A DNA stretch of 64,000 bases, from positions 992,001-1,056,000 of the forward strand of contig OW818676.1 in the NCBI GenBank assembly GCA_942493235.1, given 5' to 3'. The notes under the pieces were generated by a model. That model ran no database searches. It saw only the letters and a list, made by a program, of their open reading frames with translations, and had not been told where the DNA came from. This DNA comes from ENR-C587 sp942493235 (lineage in GTDB: Bacteria > Bacteroidota > Ignavibacteria > Kapaibacteriales > UBA2268). Shown here piece by piece: positions 61,033 through 64,000 of the stretch (the first letter of the stretch is position 1; every line of letters begins with the position of its first letter). A program made the position numbers and the translations under genes.

Positions 61033-62752
61033 ATGTACGTTTCTAGAATTGCTAACAATAATAAATCTGAGAAAACTAAATATACAAGCCTGATAAGAGA
61101 ATCTTACAGGGAGAATGGGAAAGTTAAGACAAGAGTTATTTGTAATATATCGCATCTACCCGAAGATGAAATTTTAGCTATTGAATTTGCCTTGAAAAAC
61201 AGAGGCGATGTCTCAAAATATTTAAAAGTCAAAGAATCAAGCCAAGTCTATAAAAGCGTCGGAGCAGTTCAGCTAATTTATGAAATATTAAAGAAATTTG
61301 GTGTGCATAAAGCTTTAGGCTCTAAATTAGAAGGCAAGCTTGCTCTAATGCAAATAATATCAAGAGTTATTAATCAAGGTTCTTGTTTGTCAACAATCCG
61401 CTATACATCAAATCAAGCATTATGCGAAGTGCTCAACATTCAAGAAAAAATCAGTGAAGACAGTTTATATGACAATCTTTCATGGCTATCATCAAATCAA
61501 TCGAAAATCGAAGTCAAATTATTTAACGAGCGATTTAAAGGTTCTAAGCCAACATTATTTTTATATGATGTAACAAGCAGTTACTTCGAAGGTGAACATA
61601 ATGATTTGGCAGAATGGGGCTATAATCGAGACAAAAAGAAAGGTAAAAAGCAAGTAGTTGCGGGATTATTGTGTGATGAAGACGGATATCCGTTATCAAT
61701 AGAGCTGTTTGAAGGCAACACACTTGATTATCAAACATTTGGTAATCAGATTAAAAAAGTAGTCGAGAAGTTTAAATGCGAATATGTAACCTTTGTCGGA
61801 GACAGAGGTATGATTAAATCAAAGCAAGTAGATGAAATTACTGAAAATGATTTTTATTATATAACTGCAATAACCAAACCGCAGATTCAAACACTGTTAA
61901 ATTCCGGTATAATAGAAATGAGCCTTTTTGATACTGAATTAAAAGAAGTAGAAAATAATGGCGTTCGTTATGTATTAAGACGTAATCCGCAACGTACTTT
62001 AGAAATACGTAGGTCAAGAAAGCAAAAGAGAGAAAAATTAGAAAGTTTTTTAAAAGAAAAAAATGATTATTTAGAAATGCACTCTAAAGCCTGTGTCGAT
62101 GTAGCTAAAAAAAACGTAGATGAAAAAATAAAGAAGCTAAAATTAGATAGCTATTTATCTGTAGATGTATCAAAAGATAATAATCGTAAATTAGCAGTCT
62201 TTATCGATGAGCAGTTACTTGCAGAATTATCTTTACTCGACGGATGCTATATAATTAAGACAAATTTACCGACTACAGTTGATAAAGAAATTATTCACAG
62301 CAGATACAAGGACTTATCAAAAGTAGAAACAGCATTTAAGAATATGAAGACAGAAGTTCTTGAATTAAGACCTTGGTTCGTTCAGACAGAAGCGAGCACT
62401 CGCGGACACGCGTTTGTTGTCATGCTTGCATATTTAGTAATTAAGTATTTGAGAAATAACTGGAAAATATTTGGAATTCCCGTGGCTGAGGCTATTGACT
62501 CATTTAATAATCTATCAATTATCGAAGAAACTTACAAGACTGGAGAAAAGATTTATGTAATACCGGAGCCAAATAATAAGATGAAACAACTACTGGAGGC
62601 AATTAATGTTAAATTGCCAACTACATTACCACATATCAAAATAAATGTAGTCAGTAGAAAATTAAAGTAATATCATTTTAACTAATTTATATTACATATA
62701 CTTAGATGCTGTTCTTGCCTTGTTTATTTCCGGAACTTCCGATACAATACAC
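60861..62752 (+). mobile_element. IS1634-type insertion sequence (tentative limits)
   Basis: Contains one intact transposase. Imperfect inverted ends are suggested by GTGTGATACAACGGAACTTC at 60861 and the inverted GATACAATACAC at 62741-62752 (about 16 of 22 positions match, including CGGAA and TTCCG). No target duplication is obvious, so the limits are provisional. Confidence 0.5.
61033..62670 (+). CDS. IS1634-family (IS4-like, DDE) transposase
   Basis: 545 aa from the ATG at 61033 (TTGGAG ribosome-binding site 7 bases upstream; a longer frame from 60991 adds 14 hydrophobic residues unlike the family). The catalytic triad appears as D179 in FLYDVTSSYFEGE, D257 in FVGDRGMIK and E432 in YKDLSKVETAFKNMKT, the Y-(2)-R-(3)-E-(6)-K type motif of IS4-like enzymes. 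RGHAFVVMLAYLVIKYL is the conserved C-terminal segment. The gene is intact, so the element may be active. Confidence 0.93.
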   Translation: MYVSRIANNNKSEKTKYTSLIRESYRENGKVKTRVICNISHLPEDEILAIEFALKNRGDVSKYLKVKESSQVYKSVGAVQLIYEILKKFGVHKALGSKLEGKLALMQIISRVINQGSCLSTIRYTSNQALCEVLNIQEKISEDSLYDNLSWLSSNQSKIEVKLFNERFKGSKPTLFLYDVTSSYFEGEHNDLAEWGYNRDKKKGKKQVVAGLLCDEDGYPLSIELFEGNTLDYQTFGNQIKKVVEKFKCEYVTFVGDRGMIKSKQVDEITENDFYYITAITKPQIQTLLNSGIIEMSLFDTELKEVENNGVRYVLRRNPQRTLEIRRSRKQKREKLESFLKEKNDYLEMHSKACVDVAKKNVDEKIKKLKLDSYLSVDVSKDNNRKLAVFIDEQLLAELSLLDGCYIIKTNLPTTVDKEIIHSRYKDLSKVETAFKNMKTEVLELRPWFVQTEASTRGHAFVVMLAYLVIKYLRNNWKIFGIPVAEAIDSFNNLSIIEETYKTGEKIYVIPEPNNKMKQLLEAINVKLPTTLPHIKINVVSRKLK

Positions 62753-62797
62753 TTTTATAAAATTTGTGTGAAATTTGAAAATCAAATAAATACATAT

Positions 62798-62823
62798 CAA
62801 CCCGACGGTTAACCGCCGGGTTG
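62798..62823. terminator. Palindromic hairpin between IS element and T9SS gene
   Basis: TCAACCCG-A-CGG-TTAA-CCG-C-CGGGTTGA folds into a long stem with one A-C mismatch. It can terminate the minus-strand T9SS gene, though it is not followed by a long T run and may be another palindromic repeat. Confidence 0.55.
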
Positions 62824-62883
62824 AATTATCGAAAAACAGGTCATATTTTTATTCTGAAAATGAAATATCATACAAATTAGATT

Positions 62884-64000
62884 TTATTTGATAACCGTAA
62901 ATATTTTGTTTATTGATTTAGCATTATAGGATATATTAATTAAATAGGTACCATAAGATAAACGGCTAATATCAATCGGTAAAATGTTTGTATTACTGCT
63001 AATGCTCATAAAATCGGATATTAATAACTGACCATCTATAGAATAAATTTTAATGTTTAAATTATCAGAATCAAAACTACTAAGATATAGATTTAAAATA
63101 TTATCTTTAGTCGGATTAGGTGCTATAGACAATAATGTTTCTGAATCTTGTACAGAAGCAGGATTGTAAGTATTGAAACTAAAGATAGAAGACCAATTGC
63201 TGGCTACATCAGGAGTATAAGCTCTAACTCTCCAATAATAGGGTTTGTTAGTTAAAAGAGTAAGTGCCGAAAGCGAATAAGTAGGCTCGACAATACCATT
63301 TTGATTTAGTACCCAGTTTGCGTCGAAGTTAACTGACTCAGAAATTTGTAGTCTGTATTTAATGTTAGCTCCTGCGACGGCTCCCCATTGAAGGTTATCA
63401 TTTGGTCTTATATCGCCTTGATTATTTTGTGGAAATACTAATACCGGAGCAATAACTACATCTTCAGCTTTAGTAGTGAAGCTCCACGCCTCTGACCATT
63501 GGCTACTTGTAGTTTCATTTAATGCTTGAACTTTCCAGTAATAAGTAGTTCCTTTTTCAGCATTTGCAAAGTCTGCATTAGTTAATGTGATATTTGTCAA
63601 ATCTACTGCTATATCAGTAAAATTAGCATCTTTAGCGATTTTTACATTATATTTGCTTGCATTTTGGACAGAGTTCCAAGTAAGGGATGGCGGAATAACC
63701 AAATCCGTTGAACTATTAGCAGGAGCTAAAAGAGTAGGAGTAGCAAGCTCTTCAACTAATACTTCGTCAGTTAATTTAAACCAGTAAGAATAGTTTAAAG
63801 TCTGGGCATTATATTTTACATTATTAATAGTTACTAAATATTTAACATCATTTTGAAGTCCGGCAGCTTTCCACTGCAAGCAATTAGGCAAGCTTCCCCA
63901 GCCTAAAATATCGTATTTTTGAGCTGAAACAGTAATGGGTATTCCGGCTTCAGTTTGCATCGTGATTTGTGCATTTGAATAGTCAACTCCGGCATTACTC
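62884..64000 (-). CDS. T9SS-secreted protein with Fn3-like domains, N-terminus beyond window
   Basis: The frame is open across the right edge. The ATG at 63960 is internal, since codons for SNAGVDYSNAQIT precede it without a stop. At least two Fn3-like modules are visible (SLTWNSVQNASKYNVKIAKD with TTYYWKVQALNE, and NLQWGAVAGANIKYRLQI with KPYYWRVRAYTP). The last 85 residues are a T9SS type A signal beginning SIAPNPTKDNILNLYLSS and ending KSINKIFTVIK. It is a cell-surface or released protein. The missing N-terminal region may hold the enzymatic or binding domain. Confidence 0.85.
   Translation of the reverse strand, partial: SNAGVDYSNAQITMQTEAGIPITVSAQKYDILGWGSLPNCLQWKAAGLQNDVKYLVTINNVKYNAQTLNYSYWFKLTDEVLVEELATPTLLAPANSSTDLVIPPSLTWNSVQNASKYNVKIAKDANFTDIAVDLTNITLTNADFANAEKGTTYYWKVQALNETTSSQWSEAWSFTTKAEDVVIAPVLVFPQNNQGDIRPNDNLQWGAVAGANIKYRLQISESVNFDANWVLNQNGIVEPTYSLSALTLLTNKPYYWRVRAYTPDVASNWSSIFSFNTYNPASVQDSETLLSIAPNPTKDNILNLYLSSFDSDNLNIKIYSIDGQLLISDFMSISSNTNILPIDISRLSYGTYLINISYNAKSINKIFTVIK

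Overview
The window is AT-rich DNA from a Gram-negative, flagellated bacterium of the Bacteroidota/Ignavibacteriota/Kapabacteria part of the FCB group. Three lines of evidence support this. Seven proteins end in, or appear to end in, type IX secretion (T9SS) sorting domains with the YPNP-like start. Several genes have Bacteroidota-type promoter elements (TTTG, 19-21 nt, TAnnTTTG). A complete flagellar basal-body/export block of FCB-Ignavibacteria style is present. Species cannot be named from sequence reading alone.

Layout. 1-1000: queD and queF (queuosine precursor pathway, minus strand). 1139-1534: a TM2-domain membrane protein. 1864-10694: a flagellar operon, flgB-flgC-(unknown 97 aa)-fliE-fliF-fliG-fliH-fliI-fliJ-motE-like, all on the plus strand. 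10977-17521: coaBC, two nearly identical tandem Rpn/PD-(D/E)XK nuclease genes, a VWA-type membrane protein and a DMT transporter. 17699: tRNA-Lys(UUU) with a strong terminator. 17844-24951: a secreted metallophosphatase with a T9SS tail, pdxA, a lipoprotein, a TPR histidine kinase and a family 2 glycosyltransferase. 25126-28028: the conserved rpmH-rnpA-yidD-yidC block, without dnaA in view.

28225-40280 is the most unusual region. Four minus-strand genes in a row encode surface proteins with different repeat passengers (GLUG-type repeats in three, a 26-residue beta-helix repeat in the fourth) fused to practically the same roughly 260-residue C-terminal module (Fn3-like plus T9SS signal). They are separated by a repeated intergenic cassette with a foldback sequence and a perfect hairpin after each stop codon. 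It looks like a surface-antigen cassette array that grows by duplication and recombination.

41117-50672: a lipoprotein with a caspase-like His/Cys arrangement, pyruvate kinase, an HELGH metallopeptidase, an OmpA/PD40 envelope protein, a LytTR response regulator, an AlkD-like repair protein and a 3-hydroxyacyl-CoA dehydrogenase. 50673-64000 is richer in repeats and mobile DNA: a GC-rich tandem duplication, another T9SS protein, the DUF47-PiT phosphate uptake pair, an IS110 element with a broken transposase and a candidate bridge-RNA region, a 300-bp foldback MITE (second copy at 40745), glnS, a Cdd1-like protein, a GNAT acetyltransferase, an IS1634-type element and a T9SS protein running off the right edge.

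No CRISPR array, rRNA, prophage or recognisable defence island was seen.
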